Of a stretch of DNA of 64,000 nt, positions 12,770-23,789 are shown in pieces. Both the position numbers and the translations under genes were made by a program. Below the pieces are notes generated by a model. It saw only the letters and a program-made list of their open reading frames with translations, was not told the DNA's origin and did not search any database. The stretch's first letter is position 1; each line of letters begins with the position of its first letter. This DNA is from Anisus vortex (Eukaryota > Mollusca > Gastropoda > Planorbidae), in the NCBI GenBank assembly GCA_949126835.1, contig OX421494.1, positions 22,900,196 through 22,964,195 on the forward strand, given 5' to 3'.

Positions 12770-15730
12770 GCACTGGCTCATCAATAACTAATTTTATTGC
12801 CTGGATGATATACTAATCATAGCCCACAAATCAGTCTCCATTCATCATAAGTAGACTGCAGTTCAAGCTTCATCTGAAAATAGAAGTGAAATTTGAATTA
12901 TAACAAGTTTTTCAAGTAAAAAAAACAATGTTAACAAGGATAAACAGATCCAATTATCAGTTTTAAAAGCAACAACTGTTTGCAAGCAATTTATTTTAAA
13001 TTTAAATACGAGTTATCACTGTTGCAGAATAAACAGCACAATTTCGGCTTTCATAGCATGTGACATTACATTAATAAATTGAATTTTTCTTTTGGTTGTT
13101 ATGAATAAAAGGCATGAATATGATAATCAGTTTTAAAAGAAAAGTATGACAAAAATCAATACCTAGATGCCTAGTTTCAACAGACTAGAGACTTATTTAG
13201 CTTTGAAAATAAAGTATAACACAAGTCAATATGCACATTTTAGTGAGGTTTAGTAGCTTACAGATTGAAAAAAATTTCTCCTTGGCCTTACCTTCCCCTA
13301 AGTTTTATTAAATTATGTTTTCAAGCATTATATTATTAAATTGTTAGAACTACACTATGGTTGAAACCTATGGTTAAACAAGTCTAACAAGTATATGCAC
13401 CTAGATGCCTAGTTTTAACTCGACTTATTACTTTACAAATAATTTACTCACCCGCTTATTATATCATCTATTTCCATATCATCTGTATAGAGTGGCATAG
13501 ACTAAGACCTTCCAGCATGAGATTCTGAAAGAAAATAATTTAACATTGAATCCTTAATGATGCCTTGACTGATGAAATAATAAAGCATGGGCCTTTAACT
13601 ATAATCAAAACATATTTATGAAATTTAAAAAAGATTAATAGGCCAAACTTGGATTACACAAATTCCTCAGTTCAAGTCAATCAAGTCCAATAAGTTAATA
13701 TTTTAAATATAAATTCACTATTTAAATATCATGATATGGGCCTATGTATAATATATATATATATTGTATTTATTTTTACACTAGGCCCATATCTATTTAA
13801 ATTTTATTTAAGTAGGCATATTAGTCCTTTAGTAAGTTATTGTTTAGACTAAATTTAAGGTTAATAGAAGTAACAATTAATCTATTTATACTACTAATAT
13901 TTAGTAATACTATACACTATATTGATCTTTTATTCACATGGTACTTACTCACCTCTTTATTAAAAAATCAACTCTATCAGATGACTGCATGAATGTTATC
14001 TAATAGTTGTAGGCCAGGGTGCAGCCTAAAAGAAGACTATTGAACTTTTGACTCGACTCTACTCCACACTAGCACTCCACAGCTTCCAACTTCAGACTGA
14101 AACAAATAATTCCTGTTAACTTTTAATTAAAATACAAATAAAAAAAGCCTACATAACAATAGTCATAGTGTCACATTATAATTAGTAGGGCCTATAATCC
14201 TATAAATATAAACTAAGACTATAGGCTATAACAAAGCAGTATACGGTCTAATCATATTGACCTTGTCATATAACTAACAACAAATAGTAGGATAGTTCAA
14301 TATTAATATTATGGACATGTTGATTAATATATATAGTCCTATTATATAGTATAGCCTATAAGTCCTACAAGTTATTTATAATGATATCTGCGTAGACTAG
14401 TAGGCATACTATTTGGCTAATGTGACTTACTCGACTTCTTGTGTTTAAGTGGTCATCTGCTGTCTTGTATCTTCACACCATTGTCCAACCGATAACTGAG
14501 CGTAAGACTGAAAAAATTGTTTAAATAAAAAAAAAAGATTATTAATTTAATTAGTTCTTACATAGTTAATTAAATACTAGACTAGTATTATAAGCAGGCC
14601 ATAGGCCTTATGCAATTCATGATTCAGCTTTATAAACTGTTCTTATTTTCCTGCAATGATTCGAGTTTAATAGACTATACACTATAGACTATATGATTAT
14701 TTATGATATAGGCCTAGATCTATAGTAGGCTATATTCCGCTATATAATTATATAGACCTATGGCCTATACCTATAGTATAGTAGGCTATATATAGTATAG
14801 AAGTATAGAGGTTATATAAAAGAAAAATATTAATATATTATAGTTAGGCTATAGTAGACCTATTAAGGCCTATTATAATACTAAATTATAGGCTAGCCTA
14901 TCAATATCCTATATAGCCTATATATATTCCTATACTCCTATACTTAATACTATATAACCATATATATAAACTAGGCCTATACTATATATATTGATTAATT
15001 TATATGAAGGTTTACAATTTAATTTAAGCCTGAAATAGACAAGACTATCTAATTATGTTAGACCTAGAAATCTAGACTAGATTTAGAATAAATTAAATAA
15101 AATAAATTTAAAATAGAATAGGACGCAATAATAAAATAATCTTCTTTATAGAAGGAGCGTCTGTAATAATCATAATGTAGGCTATAAGTTACCTACCTAT
15201 AAGTCTATAAGTGTATAAGATTTATTAAGATAAATGAAAAACTAAATGGTAATATTAATAATCTAGTCTAGATCTAGATCTATATAATAAATATAATTAA
15301 TTATAGTTTAATGATAATGTTACAAATGTATTAACTTATTTTATTAACATTAACATAGTAGGGCCTATAGAATAGACGTCTAATGAAAAACTAAATGGTA
15401 ATATTAATAATCTAGTCTAGATCTATATAATAAATATAGGCTAATTAATTATAGTTTAATGATAATGATAATGTATTTTATAACTTATTTTATTAACATT
15501 AACATAGTAGGGCCTAGGCCTATAGAATAGACGTCTATATAGGATAATTATAGGTCTATTCGACAATTCGGTTGGCCTCATGGCATATGAGCTTACCTAT
15601 TATATAATAGAATTCATAGAAAAACAATGTAATCCTTCGGTTCGAAGAAAACAAGAGTAAGAAGAGAATTAGAACAATTGTGAATCAAGAAACAGAGCCT
15701 TTCATCATCTTTAAGGTCTTTAACTACAAA
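12770..15730 (-). ncRNA. Putative spliced non-coding transcript
   Basis: Minus-strand segments bounded by good splice sites: a donor at 15597 ending a possible first exon (5' limit about 15730); 14507-14431 (TTTTTTCAG acceptor, GTAAGT donor); 14096-13953 (TTTGTTTCAG, GTGAGT); 13524-13452 (TTTCTTTCAG, GTGAGT); and an acceptor at 12873 opening a last exon with AATAAA at 12798-12793. The fully bounded exons have stops in all three frames, so this is not a conserved-looking coding gene. All five donors fit the consensus on one strand within 3 kb. It lies inside the nested insert, upstream of and in the same orientation as RNF216, so the pieces could also be alternative 5' untranslated exons of that gene. 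Confidence 0.4.
15233..15535. repeat. Tandem duplication, about 150-bp unit
   Basis: A block including TAAATGGTAATATTAATAAT, TCTAGTCTAGATCTA and AATAGACGTCTA occurs twice head to tail with small indels. It is AT-rich and non-coding, within the nested insert. Confidence 0.75.
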
Positions 15731-17428
15731 ATGGCGCGCTACGTACACCATCGAGTTCTTTCATTGGCTGTAAGATAAAAATAAACACTAAAAACTTTGA
15801 CTACAAATGCAAGAAACTAATCTCTTACTGACTCTTAGATCTACTGACCAAAGGTCATAAAACTCTTTTTATCGCTTCAACGTGTCTATCTCAATGTCCA
15901 AACCACATTGCCACTTAACATTTAAATTCACACATTCTATTGAAGTCTGTCATCTCAAGAGCAATTAGGTTTCTAGTTAGAAATTATTCCAAGATGGCCG
16001 TAATATGTCGGCAATTCAGGGAGATTTTTTTTTTTTTTTTTTTTTTGCAGGTAAACGCGGGTTGAAACCATTAGGGCAACATTAGGGGAAAACCTAATCG
16101 AGTCCATTTATGCGTTTTGAAGGCCAAATTAAGACCTAATCTCAATTGGGTTATTCCATATATACAATAAAATCTTGAAAAACATGTAAAATTAATAATA
16201 AAAAATTGAAGACATTAGATGTTTAAATCAACCTACCTGGTATTGAATTTTTTGTTTAATTATTTTAATATTTTTAATGAAACTCAAATGAAAGTACAAA
16301 AAAAAATATTTGTATTCATTTTACTCGGTAGATCTTGATCTAGATCTATTCAAAATAAAGAAATTTTTTTTTATTTAACTTAAATATACAATTTATTTTT
16401 TTATTAATGTCTAGGTCTAGATTAGATCTAGTCTATATTTAAATTCTACAAAAAAAAAAAACGTTTTAAAAAATGAGCTTAAACTTTATTAATTATGTTT
16501 AAATTCCTAAAAAAAAACATTTAAAAAATGATATTTAAATTTCTAACATCTACGGTAGCCTACTAAAACTAACTCGATTTATAACTTTAAAAACAGAACT
16601 AATTAAATACGTTTATTCCATCAAACAGTTAAAAATACATGAAAATGTTATAAACAACAATATATATATCGTTTATTACTAGATATCTATATAATTTAGG
16701 TTGCAATACTAGTCTAATGTATTTCAAAACTAACAACACAAATAACTAGATCTAAATCTAATGAAAAACACGAAGACGGCAAATATAGCCTAGAGCTATT
16801 ATAAACTATTGACAGGGTATCATGAAACAAGAAAGAAACATGAAAGAAACCTCGCACTCTTCTCCCACTGAGTCGGTCATAAAACTTTTTTTTCTCTTAC
16901 CACTTCACGGGATGGCCTGAGGCTATTCAATGATATGGGTAACATCACAAAAAGAAAGAAAAAAATCTTTTAGATTTCTAACCACAGTCGCCATAAAACT
17001 GGTCTCTATTAGCACTTCAATACGTGTAACTCCAAAACACATGGCCACTTAACGTTTAAATTCACACATTCTAATGAGGTTTAGGGTATTAGGTTTCTAT
17101 TCGGCCTTTTCAGAAGTCTGCCGTAATAAGAAAATCCTAAAAGAAAACCATACGGCATTCATTGCGGCAATTTCATTAGGACGGGATTAGGAAAAAACCC
17201 TAATCGGTACGGTGCGGGTAAAACCTAATGACTAATGGGGCCTGCGCTAGCCCCCATAGACGGTATTTGACTTTCAAATGGAGATGTTTAAGGGGTATTT
17301 AAAGAACTCTTCAGCCGCATCTGGAAACTTTTGTCCTAGTTTACAATTCGGAAAGTTCAATTGATTAAGAAGGTGAAAATAACGCTAAGCATTCAGTAGT
17401 TTATTAAATTTCCTTATAATTTTTTTAA

Positions 17429-18892
17429 ATGGCTTCTACAAAGAGAAAATGCAAATTTTCTAGTACTATGAAAAGTAAGTTTCCATGTTTTGTTGAAGGA
17501 CGCAACGAAAATGAGGCAAAGTGTACGATTTGCGATAGTTACTTGTCTGTTGCTAACAAAGGAGCTACAGACTTGGAGCATAGAACCTAATCAAAGTGTC
17601 AGCGGCATCGAACAAATTGACCTCTTTTTTTCAGCATAAGTTCTCAAAGGTGGCACAGAAAACTCATGCGGCTGAAGCAGCTTTGGCATTTCATACAGTC
17701 TGTCATCAACAGTCTTACAACTCGATGACTTGCACAGCTGGTTTGATGCACACATTATTTGACGATTCAGACATCGCTAAAAATATTGCCTGTGCAAAAA
17801 CAAAAACTGAGGCGATAATAAACCAGATCATCGTCCCCCACACCGTTGATGAACTAGTGAAATCGTTAGGTGGCATTTCATGTTTCGGTATTTCAACAGA
17901 TTCTAGCAATCACGGTTCGCAGAAAATTTTTACGATCATTGTGCGATACTTTGACTGGAAGGCAGGTGGAATACAAACTAAGATTCTTGAGTTAGACATT
18001 ACACCAAATGAAACTTCAGAAACTATATCAAAGTATATTTTTAAAACACTCCAAGGATATGATTTGTCCTCAAAATGTTTGGCTTTTGCTGGAGATAATG
18101 CTAATGTTAATTTTGGAGGCATTAACAGAAAAGAAGGTAGAAATGTGTTCTCGTATTTGAAAGAAGCCTTGAACAAGCCATTAGTAGGTGTTGGGTGTCC
18201 CGTTCACGTTCTGCACAACTGCATCCAACATGGCGCAGATTTAATGCAGATTGACGTTGAAACTGTTGTCATGAAGATATTTAATTACTTTTCTATCTAC
18301 ACTGTTTGAACTGAAACTTTAATTATGTGACTATGTCGACATTAGCTATCAGCAGCTACTCTATCACTCTAAAACTAGATGGCTCAGTTTGTTTCCAGCC
18401 ATTGAGAGATTGTTGAGTCTGTTTTCTGCTTTGAAAGAATATTTTTGTTCTGTAAATCAGCCACCCTGCTATGATAGAACATTTTTTTAAGAAAAATTTT
18501 TCAGAAGTCTACCTTTGGTTTCTTCATTCCATGATGTCTGTCTTTCAAGTCAATATTGCGGACATTGAAAGAGAGAAGAAACATCCGTGCATGAGAAATG
18601 GAGTTTGTTTTTTCAAAGTTGCCACAATTCAAGTTGTTTTTCAGAGTTGCTAAAATTTTTTTAACTTTCTTTCTGTATCCCTGGACAGAATGGAAATGTG
18701 GCAAGAGTGTTCTCATTGATAAACGCTCAATGGACAAGGGAAAGAAAAAGACTTTCAGTTAACTCTGTAAAGGGCATCATTGTTACAAAGTGCAATTTGA
18801 AACATCTTACTTGTGAACAGTTTTATACATTTGTGCTAGCTAACGAGGATCTTGTGCAAAAAGTGGGCTCGTCAGAGAAATATGTTGTGTAA
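17429..18892 (+). pseudogene. hAT transposase, BED finger type, broken
   Basis: Begins ATG at 17429 with a Lys/Arg-rich N-terminus and a BED-like half-site (KCTICDSYLSV, residues about 30-40), then a stop/frameshift near 17588. The longest open part, 17596-18309, carries the transposase core (ISTDSSNHG, LAFAGDNANVNFGG, GVGCPVHVLHNC), whose D and C..H residues suit the hAT catalytic fold. Further frameshifts follow, and a C-terminal piece resumes at 18698-18892 (VARVFSLINAQWTRERKRLS), the dimerisation region. It sits between the hAT ends with its start near the nested insert. Not functional as it stands. Confidence 0.8.
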
Positions 18893-19478
18893 TTAAAAAG
18901 ATGATAACTGTAGAATTGACTGTTTAATTTTGAAATAATATAGTATTGTTACATTTTGAAAAAAAATCTCAATTGAATTTATATATTTTTTTATTTAAAA
19001 AAAATATTTCTTGGTTAATTTTACAAATAAATAATTATTGGCAACCATTGTTACTCATTGTAGTAAAATTGTACTGATTGCTGGTTAAATCTGCATTCAA
19101 TTGAAAATATTTAAAGATTTTAATGTAACACTCAATGTGTCCTCCGTTGTCCTCCTTTTTGTCTCTCTGAAGTCTCTGTGTCCTCCTTTTTGTCTCTCCG
19201 TGTCCTCCTTTTGGTACTCATGTATCTGGCAACCCTACTCCTATCACTATCACAATAAATATTATCATCAAAATAGGCATAGGCCTTTATCATATTCATA
19301 GTCTAGGCCTATAGACTATAGTCACCTATAGACTATAAACTATAATAAACACTATAGACATAGTGACTCTATAATTACTATAGTATTCTCAGTATAGTAT
19401 AGTATAGAAGAAATATATAATAAAGTCATTGAGTATAAGTTGCTATAATTATAATTATTTTCTATACTTTTAACTTAC

Positions 19479-19560
19479 CGTCTTACTGTAGCGCAGCGTA
19501 ACGGTATGGGTGTAGGCCTAACGGCTAACGCAGTAACGGTGGTACTGGTAGTCAGTTAAG
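19479..19560 (-). promoter_or_regulatory. Candidate untranslated first exon, minus strand
   Basis: On the minus strand a CG-containing stretch (TTACGCTGCGCTACAGTAAG) ends at a consensus donor, GACG|GTAAGTTA. It has no ATG. Its position just outside the hAT insertion and its strand make it a possible 5' UTR exon of RNF216. The only evidence is the donor and the base composition. Confidence 0.25.
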
Positions 19561-19974
19561 TCAGCAATTCAGTTTATAATTATAATAATAAATAATAAAT
19601 ATTAATATTGAATATTGACAGTAGGCCTTGGCCAGTAAGTAGACTATAGTAAAAGATTATGCAGATAAATTTCACCTAAACTAACAACGTGTAAATCAGT
19701 CAATGGCTCTTAAATACAGACAGTAAATTTGACAAAAGTTAAAAATAATATTACTATTTCTTATTTAGTTGACTACAAATCATCCAATATGAACAGGAAA
19801 AATTGCTGTGTTTGTTTACAGCGCGGATTTGCAATGCATGATGGGAGTGTTTAAAAAAACATGCCAGCTTTTTGCGTGTTTAGCAGTTTAGGCATATTTT
19901 TGCTAAAAGTCCGCACCACTGAGCTATATAAATACACGTATTCTCTCACTCGCCCGAGAGAGAGAATGAAAGAA

Positions 19975-20215
19975 AAAGAGAGAAAGCGCGTTCGGCTGGC
20001 GTACGGAAGGTCCTGGGTTCGAATCTTGGTGAAGGCTAGGATTTGTTCCCGGGACTGGGGGTGTCCCCAAGTCTGCACTGCTCTTATGGGTACCCGACTA
20101 TACTAGTGGTAAAGTGAAGGTGGCTGAGCATTGTGCATAGGCCTACCACAGATCCCATAATAGTATGTCGTCGCCACAAAACCTGGTGATTGCTGCTTCA
20201 CCGGCCCTCTGTAGG
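19975..20215 (+). mobile_element. tRNA-derived SINE
   Basis: Same family as 5785: the B box GGGTTCGAATCTTGG is followed by GAAGGCTAGGATTTGTTCC, a TCTGCACTG region and a GCATTGTGCATAGGCC body. The B box is better preserved than in the other copies. The A-box side is short and may be truncated. Confidence 0.75.
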
Positions 20216-20692
20216 TATGGTCGTATTTACCCCACTTATTTCTACTATGAAATTCGACCGTAGTATGCCCTTTTATAAGCTTATGTTTTTAAGTCAATAC
20301 CTTGACTTTTGAACTATTAAGCCTTGATATTGCTTCTTGACATAAAGTCTCACTCACAAACTACCAGTCGTGAAAGCAAGAGAAGAGACACAATGAGCCC
20401 GAGATAATGCGTAATAGCTCAACATTAGGAGGGGAATGCGATGTTGGTAGGCCTAATGACATACTGCAGGTAGGCTATACGAGTGAGCCTCCACATTAAT
20501 GATCCAATGGGATTCCTCAGGTGGAAAGTGAAGTGTAGTGCATGTAGGCTACTTTGGAGACCTTACCAAATGATACGGGTGTGCTGAGAGTTTGCTAGTC
20601 GCGGACAGGATCTTGGTGTGCACCACGTCCCCTCCCCGTTGATCCACCTTTTAACATTGTTACGCACTGGACGTAACAGCCGCATGGCCCGT

Positions 20693-20760
20693 CCATTTTT
20701 TTTTTTGTTGTTGAGATAATTATAGTGCATATAATTATCTCAACAACAAAAAAAAAATGG
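20693..20760. repeat. Long perfect hairpin
   Basis: A left arm of about 30 bases (CCATTT..TTGTTGTTGAGATAAT) is mirrored by the right arm (ATTATCTCAACAACAA..AAATGG) around a 7-base loop. It lies a few bases before the LINE reading frame at 20770, so it may mark a fold-back junction made when that fragment was inserted. Confidence 0.85.
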
Positions 20761-20769
20761 AAAAATGAA

Positions 20770-21638
20770 TCATATCAGATGCACTAGAGGATCATGAAGG
20801 GACAATCAGCATAAATGGCAGAAGGATCACCAACCTTCGATTCGCAGATGATATAGATGGACTCGCCGGGAGTGAGGAAGAATTAGCCAATCTAGTGGAG
20901 CGACTAGACAAAACTTCCACATCCTATGGCATGCAAATCAGTGCCGAAAAGACTAAATTAATGACTAGTAACACCAGCGGCATAACCACGAAGATCAAGA
21001 TTGGTGGGCAGAGTTTGGAAACAGTTAGCAGCTTTAAGTACCTAGGAGCTATTGTATCCGAAGAGGGCTCCAAACCAGAAATAATGTCCAGGATTGCCCA
21101 GACAACAGCATCACTAAAGAGGCTCAAGACAATATGGAAAGACAAGAACCTAGCCCTCAGCACCAAAATCAGGCTGATGCGCTCACTGGTCCTCTCCATT
21201 TTCTTATATGCTTGCGAGTCATGGACACTAACAGCGGAGCTGGAAAATAGGATAAACGCCATGGAAATGAGATGCTTCAGGACCCTGCTTGGTATCTGTT
21301 ACAAAGACCATATCACCAACGAACAGATAAGAAAAAGAATACAACAGGAAATTGGAAAGTATGGAGACCTGCTGGCCACAGCCAAGAAAAGAAAACTGGA
21401 ATGGTATGGCCACGTCACCAGAACCAACGGGCTTGCAAAGACCATCCTGCAGGGTACCACCAGAGGAGGCAGAAAGAGAGGAAAACCAAAGAAACGTTGG
21501 GAAGATAATATCAAGGAATGGACAGGTACAAAACTGTGCGAGGCAATGAGAACGGCTGAGAGACGGGAGGAGTTGAGGAGGCTGGTTTACATGTCATCTG
21601 TGGCGGCCCAACGGTCTAACAGACTACGGGATATGTAG
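20770..21638 (+). pseudogene. Non-LTR reverse transcriptase, 3' fragment
   Basis: One open frame from about 20770 to the stop at 21638, entering mid reverse transcriptase. It shows the catalytic LRFADDIDGLAG box, AEKTKLM, the thumb motif FKYLGAIVS, and the connection/C-terminal region typical of APE-type LINEs (LYACESWTL, MEMRCFRTLLGI, LEWYGHVTR, RWEDNIKEW). The endonuclease and fingers domains are absent: a 5'-truncated insertion. The intact frame over about 290 codons suggests a recent copy. RTE-like affinity is a guess from motif wording. Confidence 0.85.
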
Positions 21639-21639
21639 G

Positions 21640-22840
21640 ATGTAGGAGCTAATTATAAAAGGGTTAGGACAATGGGGGGGGGGGGCATGTCAATTTAAGC
21701 TTATTCGCGTCAGTGAATGCCCTCTTTTGTTTTGCATATTCATTAATACAATGCTCCGTAGGCCAATACTATTGACAACAGGTCGAACATTATTTTGTTT
21801 TGTGGTAGTTAACGTTTGATCAACATGTTTGGGTTGCTAGAATTTTGCATAATTTATTCCTTTAGCAGGCAGTAGGCCTAGAGTGCTGTCAATTTCATGC
21901 TTTCTTTTCAAAAAGCTTTTTTCTTTCCGTTTTTGATCCCAGTTGAAACCCTTAATAGGAAAATATTTCTGTTACCTAGTTATATATTTTGTGATCTTAC
22001 TGTTTAATAAGTCTTAATTAAAGTTAAACAATTGTAACAAGTTATCAAACTCAATTTTGGAAAAATCTGTAATACGTCAGATAGAGAGACAAAAATAATG
22101 ACATATTTAGTGTTTCACAATCCACAATCAGTTCAGATTTATTACATTGGTTGTCAATAATTTTATATTAGTTAAAAAGACCCAACATTTTACTATTTTG
22201 CAGAGCATGTCAGGTTCTTTTAAAAAAATGTTAATTTTCTTGCCGGACATCTATCAACCCTAGATAGATGTGTGACGATGTGTCTGGGATTTTATTTATG
22301 TTCTACAAATATTCTTTTAATGTGTGTAACATATAGATATAGCCTAACATCCATTGATTTATATAAAATAATTATAAAGGTCTAAATTCATGACACTACA
22401 GCTTTTGACTTCTGCTAATCCAAAATCAACTATGTTTTTTTTTACAAAGATTTCACCACGTTATAAGAATCAATGGTCCTTTGTATTATTTTTTTAGTAC
22501 ATTAAAATTATAATCAATGCAAATGTGTCTTTTCCGAACTATAACTTACTTTGCCCGGGGGCGGAGAGGGGGAAAAGAAAATGGGTAAAAAAATCAGATA
22601 TTTAGAACCGAAAATAGGTGTTGAGAAAAAAAAAGGATATTAACATCCCTAATGTGAAGTAGAAGACTGAAGATAATAATAACGGATTATTTAATCACTC
22701 CAAAGAATGATTTACTTAAATAGAGTGCCCATAAACTAGTTGATATTACACATAAATGTGCAGTCTTTTGAAATCATTTGTTTCGCATTTTCGGTTTATT
22801 TTATTTATTTTTTACTAAAATTTTGCGCATCCTTTTTTTT
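21640..22840. other. No gene recognised
   Basis: AT-rich intergenic DNA with a poly-G run at about 21674. A short ORF near 22740 shows no family motif. Nothing else supported. Confidence 0.4.
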
Positions 22841-23330
22841 TCTAGCTTTGGCCCGCAAAAACCATAAAAGGATAATTCGCTTTGTTTCGGCTACATTGTG
22901 TCGTTTTCAATATATTTATTTCGTAAAAACAAACAAATCCGAAAAAAATCTTTACTTCCGTCTCTTCCGGTAGAGGCAGCCATGTTTTACGTATAATATT
23001 ATCTACGATTCGTAAATTGGTCGAAGGATTTCGTGACTATTCCAAAGGCTACGATGCTGAAATTTGATAGAATGTATTGTTAGTCGGGACAAGTCTGCTG
23101 CCCAAGTTTCAGCTCGACTGGACGACGGGAAGTGGTCGTAAAAACGATGCAAAGTTTTGCTAACAACCAAGCAAGCAGACAGACAAAAAATACAAGTTAA
23201 AACAAGAAAACCATAAAAACACAGTTTTTATCTTACTCCCTTTATTTGCAAACTAAGTTTACCATCATGTAATTAAATGATTGATTGACTACTGGAAAAT
23301 GAAATATATGTATTTAGCGTATTTACGTAT
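22840..23330. repeat. Dispersed repeat R1, copy a
   Basis: Contains a diagnostic core, TGTATTGTTAGTCGGGACAA and AAGTTTCAGCTCGACTGGA, then CAAGCAGACAGACA and an end resembling an ACTCCCTTTATTTGCAAACT terminus. The same parts occur at 23498-23785 and, inverted, at 41640-42122. The copy at 41640 interrupts a LINE, which shows R1 is mobile. It looks like a MITE or SINE body. Confidence 0.65.
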
Positions 23331-23364
23331 CTCGTTTTACTAAAATTGAATAATTTAAAAAAAA

Positions 23365-23440
23365 AGTGGAGATGGCCGGTGTAGAACCTGCGTCACCCCG
23401 GTTGAAAGCAGACAGTCATAACCACTAGACCAAGAAAACT
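23365..23440 (-). repeat. tRNA-like sequence (SINE head)
   Basis: Read on the minus strand it gives TTGGTCTAGTGGTTATGACT (A box) and GCAGGTTCTACACC (B box) with a CTTTCAA anticodon-loop-like segment, similar to tRNA-Glu. The acceptor stem does not pair well, and a related copy at 47785 has a different loop, so it is a SINE head or tRNA relic, not a working gene. Confidence 0.6.
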
Positions 23441-23497
23441 TTGTATAAACTACAACAATTAGTATATAAGTATATTCGAAAAGTTTATTTACTACCA

Positions 23498-23785
23498 TCT
23501 CTTCTGGTAGAGGCAGTCATGTTTTACGTATAATATTATCTACGATTCGTAAATTGGTCGATTGATTTCGTGACTATTCCAAAGGCTACGATGCTGAAAA
23601 TTTGATAGAATGTATTGTTAGTCGGGACAAGTCTGCTGCCCAAGTTTCAGCTCGTTTGGACGACGGGAAGTGGTCGAAACATCGATGCAAAGTTTTGCTA
23701 ACAACCAATTAGCAAGCAAGCAAGTTAGCAAGCAAGCAAGCAGACAGACAGAAAATACAAGTTAAAATAAAGGGAGTAAAAATGA
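23498..23785. repeat. Dispersed repeat R1, copy b
   Basis: Direct repeat of 22968-23210 in the same orientation about 530 bp downstream, with shared GTCATGTTTTACGTATAATA-type text. It ends in AAATAAAGGGAGTAAAAATG, the reverse complement of the ACTCCCTTTATTT terminus of copy a, so the family may have short inverted ends. Confidence 0.65.
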
Positions 23786-23789
23786 GCAA

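Larger units (their letters stand above)
10009..17295. mobile_element. Large insert nested in the hAT element
   Basis: The left junction reads CCTTAAACATG and the right junction reads GATGTTTAAGGGG, a short inverted pair. Both flanks (about 10010-10450 and 16050-17270) are GC-richer and crowded with ATTAGG/CCTAAT words, and both contain GGCCCCATT-like segments. The interior is AT-rich with no long ORF. Segments near 15840-15985 and 16860-17110 are diverged repeats of one another, sharing TTAAATTCACACATTCTA. No transposase is recognisable, so it may be a long non-autonomous element of unknown superfamily; the boundaries are approximate. Confidence 0.5.
9571..19237 (+). mobile_element. hAT transposon, 8-bp target duplication, composite
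   Basis: The left end TAGGGTTGCCAGA and right end TCTGGCAACCCTA are inverted repeats. Both are flanked by the identical octamer CTCCTATC (9563-9570 and 19238-19245), the 8-bp duplication typical of hAT. Subterminal GGACATGTCC and GTCCTCC words recur at both ends. Its own parts are about 9571-10008 and 17296-19237, the latter holding the broken transposase. A ~7.3 kb foreign insert occupies the middle. A homologous left end occurs at 27464. Confidence 0.85.

Noticed and set aside
23365..23440. Functional tRNA-Glu gene
   Set aside because: A and B boxes are good, but the acceptor stem does not pair, and a diverged copy with similar downstream text exists at 47785.
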